This document shows, in pieces, positions 1-11,885 of a stretch of 64,000 nucleotides of DNA. Every line of letters begins with the position of its first letter. Positions within the stretch are counted from its first letter, which is position 1. The stretch is from Pinirhizobacter soli (GTDB taxonomy: Bacteria; Pseudomonadota; Gammaproteobacteria; Xanthomonadales; Rhodanobacteraceae): NCBI RefSeq assembly GCF_015905305.1, contig NZ_JADZLQ010000002.1, positions 186,001-250,000 of the forward strand, written 5' to 3'. The notes beneath the pieces were generated by a model. The model saw only the letters and a list, made by a program, of their open reading frames with translations, was not told the origin of the DNA and made no database searches. The translations under genes were made by a program, and so were the position numbers.

Positions 1-477
1 GTCGTCGTAGCGCGGGTCGTCCTGCATCGCGCGGGGCTCGCCCTGCATGTGCATCAGGCACACCGGCACGCGCAACTCCGCGGCGGCGTCCAACGCCCCT
101 TCGCGGCGCAGGGCATAGACATCGTTGATCATGCCCGCACCCGCAGCCACGGCGGCGCGCATCACTTCGGGCTTGGAGGTATCCACCGAAATGGGCAGCC
201 GCGTGGCGGCTACCAGGCCCTGGATCACGGGGATCACGCGGGCCAGCTCTTCCTCGACGGAAACATCGGCCGCACCCGGGCGCGTCGACTCGCCGCCGAC
301 GTCGAGCATGTCGGCGCCCTCCTGCGCCAGCCGCAGGCCGTGCGCGATGGCTGCCGCGGTATCGGCATGGGCGCCACCGTCGGAGAACGAATCGGGCGTG
401 ACATTGACGATGCCCACCACGCGCGCACGGTCAAGCACCAGCGGCCGCCCGTTGCAGTCCAGCGTGGTGGCGAACAT
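1..477 (-). CDS. folP: Dihydropteroate synthase, C-terminus cut by window edge
   Basis: Cytosolic folate-synthesis enzyme that joins p-aminobenzoate to 6-hydroxymethyl-dihydropterin pyrophosphate. Only the first 159 residues are present; roughly 120 more run off the left edge. The TIM-barrel signatures occur in order: NVTPDSFSDGG (residues 25-35), GGESTRPGA (61-69), SVDTSKPEV (97-105), GAGMINDV (113-120) and LMHMQGEP (141-148). The ATG at 477 gives normal spacing to the first motif. An in-frame GTG at 489 would overlap the orn stop codon and is an alternative start. It lies directly behind orn on the same strand, so the two are probably co-transcribed. Confidence 0.95.
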   Translation of the reverse strand, partial: MFATTLDCNGRPLVLDRARVVGIVNVTPDSFSDGGAHADTAAAIAHGLRLAQEGADMLDVGGESTRPGAADVSVEEELARVIPVIQGLVAATRLPISVDTSKPEVMRAAVAAGAGMINDVYALRREGALDAAAELRVPVCLMHMQGEPRAMQDDPRYDD

Positions 478-485
478 GGCGTCGA

Positions 486-1055
486 TCACTGGGTGGGGCC
501 CTTGCCGCCGAGCTCACCCATGAAGCCGCGGTAGTATCGCAGTTCGTCGATGGAATCGCGGATGTCCGAAAGCGCGGTGTGCGCGGAGTCCTTGGCATGG
601 CCCTTGGCCACGGAAGGGGCCCAGCGGCGCGCCAATTCCTTCAAGGTGGAAACATCCAGGTTCCGGTAGTGGAAGAAGCGCTCCAGCCGCGGCATCTGCC
701 GGTGCATGAAACGGCGATCCTGGCAGATGGAGTTCCCGCACATCGGCGACTTGCCGCTGGGAACCCAATCACGCAGGAAGGCGAGCGTGGCTTCCTCGGC
801 CATCGAGTGGCTGGCCTGGGAAGCCACGACCTGGCCCCACAGGCCCGAGCGCGTGTGCTGGTTGCGGTTCCATGCATCCATCGCCTGCAGGCGCCATTCC
901 TCGTGGGCAATGGCAAAGACCGGCCCCTCGGCCAGGATATTGAGTTCCCGATCGGTGACGATGGTAGCGATCTCCAGGATCGAGTCCTCATCGGTATCGA
1001 GCCCGGTCATTTCCAGGTCGATCCAGATCAGGTTGTCTTCGTGGGCCTGGGCCAT
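486..1055 (-). CDS. orn: Oligoribonuclease
   Basis: 3'-5' exoribonuclease that degrades RNAs of 2-5 nt, including pGpG from cyclic-di-GMP turnover. It has 189 residues, normal for Orn. The DEDDh catalytic set is visible: D13 and E15 in [11 protein letters not shown]113 in [11 protein letters not shown]159 and D164 in [11 protein letters not shown]. The reading frame stays open upstream to 1385, but the ATG at 1055 is chosen because it is preceded by an AGGAGA ribosome site and gives the family N-terminus. It is divergent from sbcB, with a 78-bp gap that must hold both promoters; folP follows. Because two cyclic-di-GMP enzymes lie at the other end of this window, its pGpG role is worth noting, but they are not linked in an operon. 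Confidence 0.95.
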   Translation of the reverse strand: MAQAHEDNLIWIDLEMTGLDTDEDSILEIATIVTDRELNILAEGPVFAIAHEEWRLQAMDAWNRNQHTRSGLWGQVVASQASHSMAEEATLAFLRDWVPSGKSPMCGNSICQDRRFMHRQMPRLERFFHYRNLDVSTLKELARRWAPSVAKGHAKDSAHTALSDIRDSIDELRYYRGFMGELGGKGPTQ

Positions 1056-1133
1056 GGTCTCTCCTAGTCTGGCGGGAAGTCTAGGGACCGCGGGCCGGCT
1101 TGGAAAGCCAAAGGGCCGTGCGATGATGTGAAG

Positions 1134-2567
1134 ATGGCCGATCCGACCTTCTTCTGGCACGACTACGAGACCTTCGGCGCCGATCCCCGACGCGACCGCC
1201 CCTCGCAGTTCGCCGGGATCCGCACCACGATGGCGCTTGAACCCCTCGGCGAGCCGGTGATGTTTTTCGGCAAGCCCCCGCGTGACTGCCCACCGCACCC
1301 GGTGGCTTGCCTGATCACCGGCATCGCACCGCAGGATGCCGAGCGTGACGGCCTTATCGAGGCCGAATTCGCAGCCGCCGTGCACGAGCAGCTGGCTTTA
1401 CCCGGCACCTGTGGCGTGGGCTACAACTCACTGCGCTTCGACGATGAGTTCACGCGCAACCTGCTGTACCGGAATTTCTTCGAGCCCTACGGCCGCGAAT
1501 GGGAGAACGGCAATTCCCGCTGGGACCTGATCGACCTGGTGCGCATGTGCCATGCGCTGCGACCCGAGGGTATCCTCTGGCCGCGCCGCGACGATGGCAG
1601 CGTGAGTTTCCGCCTGGAAGACCTGGCTCGCGTCAATGCATTGAAGCAGGAGCGCGCCCACGATGCGCTGTCGGACGTCGAGGCCTTGATCGGCCTGGCG
1701 CGGCTGATACGCGAAAAACAGCCGCGGCTGTGGGACTGGTACCTGGGCCTGCGACGCAAGGCACGGGTGCAGGATCTGCTCGATGTGGTCCGCATGACGC
1801 CGGTGGTGCATGTGTCCTCGCGCTACCCGGCCTCAAGGCATTGCCTGGCCATCGTGGCGCCGCTAGCCATGCATCCCACCCGCAATGGCGAGACGATCGT
1901 CTTCGACTTGAACGACGATCCCACGCCACTGTTCGAGCTGGACGAAGAGGCCATCGCCGACCGGATGTTCACCCCTCGGGCCGATCTTCCCGAGGGCATC
2001 GAACGCGTGGCGCTGCGCACCGTGCGCGCCAACCGGTCACCCGCGCTGGCGCCGCTGTCGGTACTCACCGGGCCCGATATCGAACGCCTTGGCCTGCAGA
2101 TGGACGCAGCCCACGCCAACCTGGAACGACTGCGCTCCCATGCGGGCCTGGCGGAGAAACTCCGCCGTATCTTTGCCAGCGCCGCCAACCTGCCACCAGC
2201 GACCGATCCGGAACTTGCGCTCTACGATGGCTTCCTGCCCGATGCCGACAAACGCCTGCTGGGCCAGGTGCGGGGCACGCCGCCTGGGATGCTTGGCAGC
2301 GCGGGCTTCACTTTTCGCGATCCGCGTTATGCCGAACTGCTGTTCCGCTATCGCGCACGCAACTGGCCGCACACGCTGGACCTTGCCGAACACCAGCGCT
2401 GGGAAGCCTTCCGCCAGGCACGGCTGCACAACGAAAGCGAACTGACCACCCTCACCCTTGCGCAGTACCGCGCGGAGATTGCCGTGCAACGCCTGCGTCC
2501 GGACCTTTCCCCCAACCAACAAGCCCTGCTCGATCGCCTCGAGGCCTGGGCCGACGAGCTTGCCTGA
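1134..2567 (+). CDS. sbcB: Exodeoxyribonuclease I
   Basis: Single-strand-specific 3'-5' DNA exonuclease used in recombination and mismatch repair. It has 477 residues, typical of ExoI. The N-terminal DEDDh fold shows D10 and E12 in [10 protein letters not shown], an Asp in [10 protein letters not shown] and the His/Asp pair in [12 protein letters not shown]. The SH3-like and C-terminal extended regions follow ([19 protein letters not shown] onwards). A GTG two codons upstream (1128) is an alternative start; the ATG at 1134 gives the usual [15 protein letters not shown] beginning. Its stop overlaps the start of the DUF2461 gene (TGATG), indicating translational coupling. Confidence 0.94.
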   Translation: MADPTFFWHDYETFGADPRRDRPSQFAGIRTTMALEPLGEPVMFFGKPPRDCPPHPVACLITGIAPQDAERDGLIEAEFAAAVHEQLALPGTCGVGYNSLRFDDEFTRNLLYRNFFEPYGREWENGNSRWDLIDLVRMCHALRPEGILWPRRDDGSVSFRLEDLARVNALKQERAHDALSDVEALIGLARLIREKQPRLWDWYLGLRRKARVQDLLDVVRMTPVVHVSSRYPASRHCLAIVAPLAMHPTRNGETIVFDLNDDPTPLFELDEEAIADRMFTPRADLPEGIERVALRTVRANRSPALAPLSVLTGPDIERLGLQMDAAHANLERLRSHAGLAEKLRRIFASAANLPPATDPELALYDGFLPDADKRLLGQVRGTPPGMLGSAGFTFRDPRYAELLFRYRARNWPHTLDLAEHQRWEAFRQARLHNESELTTLTLAQYRAEIAVQRLRPDLSPNQQALLDRLEAWADELA

Positions 2568-3253
2568 TGCCACGCGCCTATTTCAGCCCCGCTACCTTTC
2601 GTTTCTTCAAGGCCATCGGCCGTCACAACAACCGCGACTGGTTCCACGAGCACAAGGACGACTACGAAAACCACGTACGCGGGCCTTATCTTGACCTGAT
2701 CACCGACCTGGCCGCGCCGCTGGCGAAGATCAGCCCGCACTTCCGCTCCGATCCGCGCAAGGTGGGCGGCTCGCTGTTCCGCATGCATCGCGACACCCGT
2801 TTCGCCGGCGACAAAACACCTTACAAGACCTGGGCCGGTGCGCGCTTCTTCCACGAGCGGCGCCATGAAATCCAGGCGCCGGCGTTCTATATGCATTTGC
2901 AACCGGGCGAATGCTTCGCCGGTGGTGGCCTGTGGCACCCGGAGCCGGATGTGCTGAAGAAGATCCGCAGCTTCCTGGACGACAATCCCAAGGCATGGAT
3001 TTCGGCCACGCGCAGCAAGGCCTTCGCGTCGCGCTTCGAGTTTTGGGGCGAAAGCCTGTCGCGGCCACCGCGGGGCTTTCCCGTCGACCATCCGCTGATC
3101 GACGACCTGCGTCGGAAGAATTTCGCCGCAGGGGAGAATTTCAGCGAGGAGCTGGCATGCTCCACTGAGCTGCTGCCCTACCTGGTGGACAACTTCAAGA
3201 AAGTGGCGCCCATGGTGGATTACCTGTGCGCCGCCCAGGAGCTGGAGTTCTAG
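2567..3253 (+). CDS. DUF2461 (TIGR02453) family protein
   Basis: Protein of 228 residues matching the DUF2461/TIGR02453 family by its N-terminus (YFSPATFRFFKAIGRHNNRDW) and internal blocks RMHRDTRFAGDKTPYKTW and GGGLWHPEPDVLKKIR. The biochemical role of the family is not established. It starts at an ATG overlapping the sbcB stop by one base (TGATG), so it is coupled to the exonuclease. The frame is open far upstream inside sbcB, but that part is an artefact of high GC. It ends convergently with the VOC gene; the two stop codons overlap by 4 nt. Confidence 0.85.
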   Translation: MPRAYFSPATFRFFKAIGRHNNRDWFHEHKDDYENHVRGPYLDLITDLAAPLAKISPHFRSDPRKVGGSLFRMHRDTRFAGDKTPYKTWAGARFFHERRHEIQAPAFYMHLQPGECFAGGGLWHPEPDVLKKIRSFLDDNPKAWISATRSKAFASRFEFWGESLSRPPRGFPVDHPLIDDLRRKNFAAGENFSEELACSTELLPYLVDNFKKVAPMVDYLCAAQELEF

Positions 3254-3654
3254 GCTTCGTACAGTTCCAGTGGAAGGCCGTCGGGATCTGCGAAGAAGGT
3301 GAAACGGCGGCCGGTGTATTCGTCCACGCGGATGGGCTCGCAGGTCACGCCGCGTTCGGTGAGCACCGCCGCCACATGTTCTACATCGGGCACGGCGAAG
3401 GCCAGGTGGCGCAAGCCCCGGGCCTCCGGGCGGGATACGCGTGCCGGTGCATCCGGGAAGGAAAACAGTTCAATCTGCACACCGGGCGATACTTCCAGAT
3501 CCAGCTTCCAGGAATCGCGTTCGGCACGGTAGGCCTCGGCGATGATGCGCAGGCCCAGCACGCGGGTGTAGAAATCCTTCGAGCGTTCGTAGTTGCCCGC
3601 GATGATCGCGACGTGATGGATGGCTTTTAGAAGCGGCGTGTCCATCGGCGTCAT
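3250..3654 (-). CDS. VOC-superfamily protein (YaeR/glyoxalase-like)
   Basis: Small cytosolic metal-binding protein of the vicinal oxygen chelate fold, 134 residues. It resembles E. coli YaeR closely in its key blocks: HHVAII at the first beta strand, RDSWKLDLE, ELFSFPDAP, SRPEARGLRHLAF, RVDEYTGRRFTFFADPDG and PLELYE. These carry the expected His/Glu metal ligands (HHV, RHL, ELY). The substrate is unknown. The ATG at 3654 overlaps the stop of the upstream MFS gene (ATGA), supporting coupled translation; an ATG three codons later (3645) is also possible. The pairing with a transporter suggests it acts on an imported compound, but this is inference. Confidence 0.85.
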   Translation of the reverse strand: MTPMDTPLLKAIHHVAIIAGNYERSKDFYTRVLGLRIIAEAYRAERDSWKLDLEVSPGVQIELFSFPDAPARVSRPEARGLRHLAFAVPDVEHVAAVLTERGVTCEPIRVDEYTGRRFTFFADPDGLPLELYEA

Positions 3655-4973
3655 GAAACCGTGTTGAGCCGGCGCCGCGCAGCCATCAGGTACACGCCGC
3701 ACAGCACGCCGATCACCGCCACCCCGCCCACATAGTACGCCGGGGCCAGGCCGCCCAGCGACTTGGCCATGTAACCCACCAGCGGTGGCGTCATCGCGGC
3801 CAGGATGGCGTAGGCCACGTTGTACGACAGCGAGATACCCGAGAACCGCACGTTAGGCGGGAACGCCGACACCAACACCGCTGGCACGATGCCGGAAATG
3901 CCGGCGAAGAACCCCGCCAGCGTATACAGCGACAGGAAATGCGCGCCGCCCGTGGCGAGGTCGAAATACAACGCATAGGTGGCCACGCCCAGGCAGGCCG
4001 ACCCCAGCAGCATGGCAAGGCCACGCCCGACGGCATCGACCAGCAGGCCGCCGCCGATGCAACCGAAGGTCAATCCCAGCGCCGCGAGGCTTGCGCCGGT
4101 GAAGGCCAGCGGCGCCGGTACCTTGAACGCCGTCTGCACGATGGTCGGGGTCATCAGGATCACCACCACGATTGCCGCGGTGAGCACCCAGGTCACCAGC
4201 ATCGACAGCGCCACACCCGGAAGATAGTTCTTGAGCACGACCTTGACCGGGAGCTCCGGGCTGAGCTCGCGGCGTTCACGCATGCGCATGAACACCGGCG
4301 TCTCGCTAAGCCAGCGCCGCAGGTACACGGCGAAGAAACCGAAAGCGCCGCCCAGCAGGAAGGGAATGCGCCAGCCGTGGTCGAGGATGTCGGCCTGGCT
4401 CATGTGCGAGTTCAACCCTTGGGCCACCAGCGAGCCGATCAGGATGCCGACGGTGAGGCCGGCGGATAGGCTGGCGCAGGCCAGGCCCATGCGACGCTTA
4501 GGTGCGTGTTCGGCTACGAAAACCCACGCACCGGGCACTTCGCCGCCGATGGCTACGCCCTGCACGATGCGAAGCAACAACAACAATACCGGCGCCAGCG
4601 CGCCGACTTGCGCATAAACCGGCAACAGACCCATCAGCAAGGTAGGCACGGCCATCAGGAACACGCTGAGCGTAAACATCCGCTTGCGGCCGACACGATC
4701 ACCGAAATGCGCCATCACGATGCCGCCCAGGGGGCGGGCCAGGTAGCCCACGGCGAAGATCCCGTACGTTTCGAGCAACCGCAGCCAATCTGGCATCGTC
4801 GCCGGGAAGAACAGCGTGCTCAGCACCTTGGTGAAGTACGCGAACATGACGAAGTCGTAGAACTCAAGCGCCCCGCCCAGCGCGGACAGCATCAGGGTCT
4901 TGGCATCCCGACGATCCAGCGGCCGGTCGTCCACGGCGTCTTGATCGAAGTTCGTACTCATGGAGTCAGTCAT
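3651..4973 (-). CDS. MFS transporter, metabolite:H+ symporter type
   Basis: Inner-membrane proton symporter of 440 residues with about 12 hydrophobic segments. The segment LARPLGGIVMAHFGDRVGRK is the GDRxGRK loop of the metabolite:H+ symporter group (ProP/KgtP/ShiA-like), as is the GEVPGAWVFVAEH segment. The solute cannot be told from sequence; organic acids or small zwitterions are typical. The ATG at 4973 (MTDSMSTN) is preferred; an ATG at 4961 is possible and neither has a strong ribosome site. It is followed by the VOC gene with a 4-nt overlap. Confidence 0.85.
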   Translation of the reverse strand: MTDSMSTNFDQDAVDDRPLDRRDAKTLMLSALGGALEFYDFVMFAYFTKVLSTLFFPATMPDWLRLLETYGIFAVGYLARPLGGIVMAHFGDRVGRKRMFTLSVFLMAVPTLLMGLLPVYAQVGALAPVLLLLLRIVQGVAIGGEVPGAWVFVAEHAPKRRMGLACASLSAGLTVGILIGSLVAQGLNSHMSQADILDHGWRIPFLLGGAFGFFAVYLRRWLSETPVFMRMRERRELSPELPVKVVLKNYLPGVALSMLVTWVLTAAIVVVILMTPTIVQTAFKVPAPLAFTGASLAALGLTFGCIGGGLLVDAVGRGLAMLLGSACLGVATYALYFDLATGGAHFLSLYTLAGFFAGISGIVPAVLVSAFPPNVRFSGISLSYNVAYAILAAMTPPLVGYMAKSLGGLAPAYYVGGVAVIGVLCGVYLMAARRRLNTVS

Positions 4974-5030
4974 CAATCGGCCTGCCAACGTCAAAAGGGT
5001 GCCGCAACAGTGGCGGCGTGGAGACTCAAG

Positions 5031-5984
5031 TCAGGCCTGGTCGAACGAAAAGGCCAGCACATCGGCAATTGCATGGGTATCTTCCAGGCACATCAGCAAG
5101 CGCTCGACGCCCAACGCCACGCCCGCGCAATCGGGCAAGTCGTCGAGCACGGCCAGCAAGGCTTCGTCCATCGGCAATTCGTGCTGGCCGCGTTCCCGCC
5201 GCACGCGGTTATCGCGCTCAAAGCGCGCTCGTTGTTCGGCGGCGTCGTTGAGTTCATGGTAGCCGTTGGCAAGCTCGATGGGCCCGAGGTAAAGCTCGAA
5301 CCGCTCGGCCACCGGGGGATCGTCGCGCCGCACGCGCGCCAGCGCGCACTGGCTGGCCGGGTAGTCGATGACCACGGTGATACGGTCGCGCGGAAAGCGC
5401 GGCTGCAACAGGTGGGTCATCGACAGGTCCAGCCAGTCGTCGCGCGTGAGGCCTTCCGGATCGATGCCGAAGCCGGCAAGCGGCGCCTGGAGCTGCGCGA
5501 TATCGTCAAGCAAGGCGTCCACACCCAGTTCGCCGCGGAACAACTCGCGATAGCTGACGACAAGCAACTCGGCCTCGCGTCCCTTCAGCGCCAGGGCCTC
5601 GCGCACCAGCTCCACCACTTCATCGGCCAATTGCAGGTGATCGAACCCTACCCGGTACCACTCCAGCATGGAGAATTCCGGATTGTGGCGGCCACCCGCC
5701 TCCCCGTTGCGGAACACCCGGCCAAGTTCGTAGATGTCGCCGGAACCTGCCGCCAATAATCTCTTCAGCGGGAATTCCGGCGACGTTCGCATCCATCGTT
5801 CGCGTGGGCCGGCATCGACGTGGCCGGTGAACTGCGTGCTGAAACTCTGGATGTTCGGATCGGTGTTGCCGGCGGCCGACAACACCGGGGTTTCCACTTC
5901 CAGCACGTTGCGCGCACCGAAGAATGCCCGGACAAACGCATGAAGCGACGCACGCCGCGCCAGTTTCTCCCGAAGTGCGTTCAC
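5031..5984 (-). CDS. epmA: EF-P--(R)-beta-lysine ligase EpmA (PoxA/GenX)
   Basis: Lysyl-tRNA synthetase paralogue without the anticodon-binding domain that attaches beta-lysine to elongation factor P, helping ribosomes through polyproline stretches. It has 317 residues, matching the family. Class II synthetase motifs are visible: motif 2 region YELGRVFRNGEAGGRHNPEF followed by MLEWYR, and motif 3 CAGVALGVERLLMCLE near the C-terminus. The start is a GTG immediately after the ligA stop codon (TAA at 5987-5985), so the two genes abut. EpmB and efp are not in the window. Confidence 0.94.
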   Translation of the reverse strand: MNALREKLARRASLHAFVRAFFGARNVLEVETPVLSAAGNTDPNIQSFSTQFTGHVDAGPRERWMRTSPEFPLKRLLAAGSGDIYELGRVFRNGEAGGRHNPEFSMLEWYRVGFDHLQLADEVVELVREALALKGREAELLVVSYRELFRGELGVDALLDDIAQLQAPLAGFGIDPEGLTRDDWLDLSMTHLLQPRFPRDRITVVIDYPASQCALARVRRDDPPVAERFELYLGPIELANGYHELNDAAEQRARFERDNRVRRERGQHELPMDEALLAVLDDLPDCAGVALGVERLLMCLEDTHAIADVLAFSFDQA

Positions 5985-8405
<2,421 letters not shown>

Positions 8406-8420
8406 CTAACCGACAGGATG

Positions 8421-8822
8421 TTACCGGTGCGGGGCCTCGGCCGGGTAGTCAACCTTCAACACGCGAAGCGAGCGTGAATGACCGTCAGGCATCGGCCAGG
8501 CGATGTGCTGGCCCACCTTCAGGCCGATCAGCGCCGAACCCACCGGGGCCAGGATCGACACCGTGTCAGGGCTGCCGGCCATGGGCGGATAGACCAGCGT
8601 GAGGCGGCTCTCATGGCCCGATTCCTCATCCTCGAAGGTCACCGTGGAGTTCATCGCCACGGTGTTCTTCGGTAATTTACCCGCTTCCACCAGGCGGGCG
8701 CGCGCAAGCTCGGCGCGAAGCGCGGCATAACGCTCGCTTTCGGCCACGGGCTGGCGGTCGAGAAGGGCCTCGATACCGTCCATGTCGCGCTCGGTGATGG
8801 TGATGCTCGGTTTCCTGTCCAT
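8421..8822 (-). CDS. rnk: Regulator of nucleoside diphosphate kinase (Rnk)
   Basis: GreA/GreB-like protein of 133 residues. It has a short N-terminal coiled coil (ALLDRQPVAESERYAALRAEL) and a C-terminal FKBP-like GreAB domain with VAMNSTVTFEDEESG, VYPPMAGSPDTVSILAPVGS and IGLKVGQHIAW. Rnk contacts RNA polymerase and affects nucleotide pools, and lacks the GreA cleavage activity. ATG at 8822 follows a GGAG ribosome site. The 5' side is divergent from the MFS gene at 8965; a TTGACC element (8922-8917) could be its -35. It lies just upstream of ligA. Confidence 0.9.
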   Translation of the reverse strand: MDRKPSITITERDMDGIEALLDRQPVAESERYAALRAELARARLVEAGKLPKNTVAMNSTVTFEDEESGHESRLTLVYPPMAGSPDTVSILAPVGSALIGLKVGQHIAWPMPDGHSRSLRVLKVDYPAEAPHR

Positions 8823-8951
8823 GCCTGCTCCAAGGTGTAACGCGCCGGGACGTCGTGCCCCGGCGTGGGAATCTGAAAAAAAGTGAAACGAGGATAACCA
8901 AGGGGTTGTGAACGCCGGTCAACAGGGCCGGGAACTTCCCCCTTGCAACGG

Positions 8952-8957
8952 TATAAT
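8952..8957 (+). promoter_or_regulatory. Consensus -10 box, probable leaderless promoter
   Basis: Perfect TATAAT hexamer 7 bp before the ATG at 8965. A transcript starting at the usual 6-8 bp downstream of the box would begin at or next to that ATG, giving an mRNA with essentially no 5' leader. No convincing -35 (position ~8929-8934 reads CGGGAA) is seen, so an activator or extended contacts may be needed. No Shine-Dalgarno element precedes the ATG. Confidence 0.5.
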
Positions 8958-8964
8958 GCGACCA

Positions 8965-10428
8965 ATGCCTGATAGTCTGAAAGTCCCGCTGGCTCCCACG
9001 CCCGCCACTGTCGCCATCGCGGCCACGGCCAGCGCGAAGGCGGGACACAAGGGGCTGATCTGGCTGGTGGCCGCGGCCTTCTTCATGCAGGCGCTCGACT
9101 CCACCATCGTCAACACCGCCGTGCCCGGCATCGCCTCGGCGCTGGCCGTCACCCCGCTGTCCATGCGCAGCGCCCTGACCACCTACGTGCTCACCCTGGC
9201 CATCTTCATCCCAGCCAGCCCCTGGCTGTGCGACCGCTTCGGCACGCGCCGGGTGTTCGGCGCCGCCATCGGCGTGTTCGCGCTCGGTTCGCTGCTGTGC
9301 GGGCTGGCGCAGTCGCTGCCCCAGCTGGTGGCCGCGCGCGTGGTCCAGGGCCTGGGCGGCGCGGCCCTGATGCCGGTCGGGCGCTACGTGCTGGTGCGCA
9401 CCATCGAACGCAAGGATTTCGTCTCGTCGATGACCACGGTGGCCACCTTCGGGCTGATCGGGTCGGTGCTGGGCCCCCTCCTGGGCGGCGTGCTGGTGCA
9501 GTACACCTCGTGGCGAGCGATCTTCCTGATCAACGTGCCGGTAAGTCTATTGGGCATGTATTTGAACCGGCGGCAGATGCCCGACTACCGCCTCACCGAA
9601 TCGCGCCGTTTCGATACCCTGGGTTTCGTCCTGTTCGCCGGTGCCTCCGCCATGCTGCTGCTTGCCTCGGAGAAAGCCGGCGGCGTGGGCGAATGGGGGA
9701 AGGTGGCGATGTGGTCGGCCGTGGCGGTGCTGCTGGGCTTCCTTTACGTGCTGCATTCCCGCCGCACCGAGTTCCCGGTGACCGACCTGAAACTGCTCAA
9801 GGTGCGCAGCGTGGCCGTGGCATTGGCCGGCAACCTCTTCACCCGGTTGGGCGTTTCCGGCATGTTCCTGCTGCTGGTGCTTTTCCTGCAGCTGGGCTGC
9901 GGATGGTCGCCAAGCGTGGTGGGCCTGATGATGGTGCCCCAGGCGCTGGGCGCGATCGCCGTGAAGTGGGTGGTGAACCGCCTGCTGCTTCGGCTGGGCT
10001 ACCGGCGCCTGTTGCTGGGTAACACCGTGGCGGTGTCGCTGATGCTGGCCTCATTTACCCTGGTCGGCCCGCAGACGCCGCTGCCGGTGATCGCACTGCA
10101 GGTATTCGCCTACGGCGCCTTCATGTCGCTGCAGTATTCCTCGATGAACACGCTGGCCTATGTGGATCTGGACGTCAGCCACGCGTCGATGGCTTCATCC
10201 ATGGCCTCCACTGCGCAATACCTGTCGATGAGCTTTGGCATCGCGCTGGCTTCGCTGCTGATGGAAGCCTTCCTGGCCGGACACGAGCCCGCGCAATACG
10301 TGCACGCTTTCCGCTGCTCGATCCTGATCCTGGCGGCTATGACATTGGCCGCCAGCTGGATATTCTCGCGTCTGCGCAAGGATCGCCCGGTGAATGCGCG
10401 CACTACCGACGAAACCACGTCAGTGTAA
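8965..10428 (+). CDS. DHA2-family MFS drug/proton antiporter (MdtD-like)
   Basis: Inner-membrane efflux pump of 487 residues with about 14 predicted membrane segments. The first helix FFMQALDSTIVNTAVPGIA is the DHA2 motif D1 (LDxTIVNxAxP); FGTRRVF is the loop 2-3 motif and VLGPLLGGVLVQYTSWRAIF is motif C (GPxxGG). It resembles E. coli MdtD in these blocks. No adaptor or outer-membrane partner lies beside it, unlike the emrAB set at 35 kb. Start: an ATG at 8956 overlaps the -10 box, so the ATG at 8965 is preferred. Confidence 0.85.
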   Translation: MPDSLKVPLAPTPATVAIAATASAKAGHKGLIWLVAAAFFMQALDSTIVNTAVPGIASALAVTPLSMRSALTTYVLTLAIFIPASPWLCDRFGTRRVFGAAIGVFALGSLLCGLAQSLPQLVAARVVQGLGGAALMPVGRYVLVRTIERKDFVSSMTTVATFGLIGSVLGPLLGGVLVQYTSWRAIFLINVPVSLLGMYLNRRQMPDYRLTESRRFDTLGFVLFAGASAMLLLASEKAGGVGEWGKVAMWSAVAVLLGFLYVLHSRRTEFPVTDLKLLKVRSVAVALAGNLFTRLGVSGMFLLLVLFLQLGCGWSPSVVGLMMVPQALGAIAVKWVVNRLLLRLGYRRLLLGNTVAVSLMLASFTLVGPQTPLPVIALQVFAYGAFMSLQYSSMNTLAYVDLDVSHASMASSMASTAQYLSMSFGIALASLLMEAFLAGHEPAQYVHAFRCSILILAAMTLAASWIFSRLRKDRPVNARTTDETTSV

Positions 10429-10502
10429 GATCGGCACGGCTGGGTGGCGACGGATGCCGCCCAAGCGCTTCGCACCCGAGGCCCCAGATCAAGGTTGATC
10501 CC

Positions 10503-11705
10503 ATGCACCATGCCAGCGCCATCCTGTTCACCCTCTTCGTCATTTTCGTCGCCGCCCAGATAGGCGCGGAAATCGCCCAACGGCTGAAATTGCCGGGTGT
10601 GGTCGGGGAAATCGCCGCCGGCTGCATTGTCGGTCCCTCGGTACTGGGCTGGGTACAGCTCGATCAGATCGCCGACGGCACGCCGCTATCGGTGATCGCC
10701 GAGATCGGCGTGGTGTTACTGTTGTTCTCGGTGGGCCTGGAAACACGCCTGGACGACCTCAAGAAGGTCGGCAAAAGCGCCCTGCTGGTGGGCCTGCTCG
10801 GCGTGGTCATCCCCTTCGCCGCAGGCGCCCTGTGGGCACACGGCGAAGGCTACGAATGGGCCAAGTCGATGTTCGTGGCCGCGGCTTTCGTGGCCACTTC
10901 CGCCGGCATCACCGCACGCGTGCTGCAGGAACTTGGTGTGCTGCAGCGGATGGAAAGCCGGGTGATCCTGGGCGCGGCGGTAATCGACGACATCCTGGCC
11001 ATGCTGCTCTTGGGCGTGGTGGTGTCGATGCAGGGCGGAGGCGAGCTCAACATCAAAGCGCTGCTGATTACGCTGGGCAGCGCCGTGGGCTTCATCGCCG
11101 TGATCGGCTGGGGCGGCTCGAAGGTGATGCGGCGCAATTCCGCGTGGCTGGACAAACCCTTGAGCCCCTGGTCGGCGCTGAACATCGTGCTGGCCCTGTG
11201 CCTGGGGCTGGCGTTCCTCTCCACCGAGTTCGGGCTGGCCGCCATCATCGGCGCCTTCCTGGCCGGCATGATCGCTTCGGAAACCCGTCAACGCGAGGAA
11301 CTGGAGCATCAGGTAGGCCCCCTGCTGGCCCTGCTTACGCCGTTCTTCTTCGTCATAACCGGCGCGAAGATCAACCTGGCGGAACTGGCCAGCGCGCACG
11401 CATTGTGGCTGCTGCTGGTGGTCACGCTCATCGCCATTGCATCGAAGCTGCTGGGCGGTTACCTCGGCGCCCGTTCGCTGGGCAACCGGGGCGCCCTCAT
11501 CGTGGGCTTCGGCATGGTGCCGCGCGGTGAGGTGGGCGTGGTGATCGCAAGCCTGGGCCTTGCCGCGGGTGTCTTCACCGAGCAGATCTATGCGGTGATC
11601 GTGGCGATGTCGCTGCTCACCGCGATGGTGACGCCGCCGATCCTGGCCTTGCTTCTGAAGCGGGCGCCAGCGGAAGCCGCGGACGAAGCGGTGTCCGGCG
11701 GCTAG
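10503..11705 (+). CDS. CPA2-family cation:proton antiporter
   Basis: Inner-membrane Na+(K+)/H+ exchanger of 400 residues with 12-13 hydrophobic segments and no cytosolic RCK/TrkA domain, so it is the short NapA/KefB-core type. Visible marks are LKLPGVVGEIAAGCIVGPSV at the N-terminus, the SVGLETRLDDL loop, the paired acidic residues of the transport site in LGAAVIDDILAMLLL, and MVPRGEVGVVIASLGLA near the C-terminus. Probably used in pH or salt homeostasis. It follows the MFS gene by 74 bp and could share its transcript. Confidence 0.87.
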   Translation: MHHASAILFTLFVIFVAAQIGAEIAQRLKLPGVVGEIAAGCIVGPSVLGWVQLDQIADGTPLSVIAEIGVVLLLFSVGLETRLDDLKKVGKSALLVGLLGVVIPFAAGALWAHGEGYEWAKSMFVAAAFVATSAGITARVLQELGVLQRMESRVILGAAVIDDILAMLLLGVVVSMQGGGELNIKALLITLGSAVGFIAVIGWGGSKVMRRNSAWLDKPLSPWSALNIVLALCLGLAFLSTEFGLAAIIGAFLAGMIASETRQREELEHQVGPLLALLTPFFFVITGAKINLAELASAHALWLLLVVTLIAIASKLLGGYLGARSLGNRGALIVGFGMVPRGEVGVVIASLGLAAGVFTEQIYAVIVAMSLLTAMVTPPILALLLKRAPAEAADEAVSGG

Positions 11706-11885
11706 GTTTCGCGTTCCCTACCCCGGGAGCAGAATTCATGCCGCGGAGTATGACCTGCGTCACCGTGGTGAAGGGCGCCATCGGCTTATCTTCACGTTCA
11801 GGCTTGCAGCATAAACTGCGAACGTATCCGTAAGACCGACCAGCCGGCGGAATTGCCGTCCCTGAACACTGCCAGGAGCTCCAAG

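Noticed and set aside
1499-2566. Fusion of the DUF2461 protein to an upstream domain
   Set aside because: The open frame upstream lies wholly inside sbcB, has an Arg/Pro/Gly-rich non-protein-like composition, and the ATG at 2567 fits the family start.
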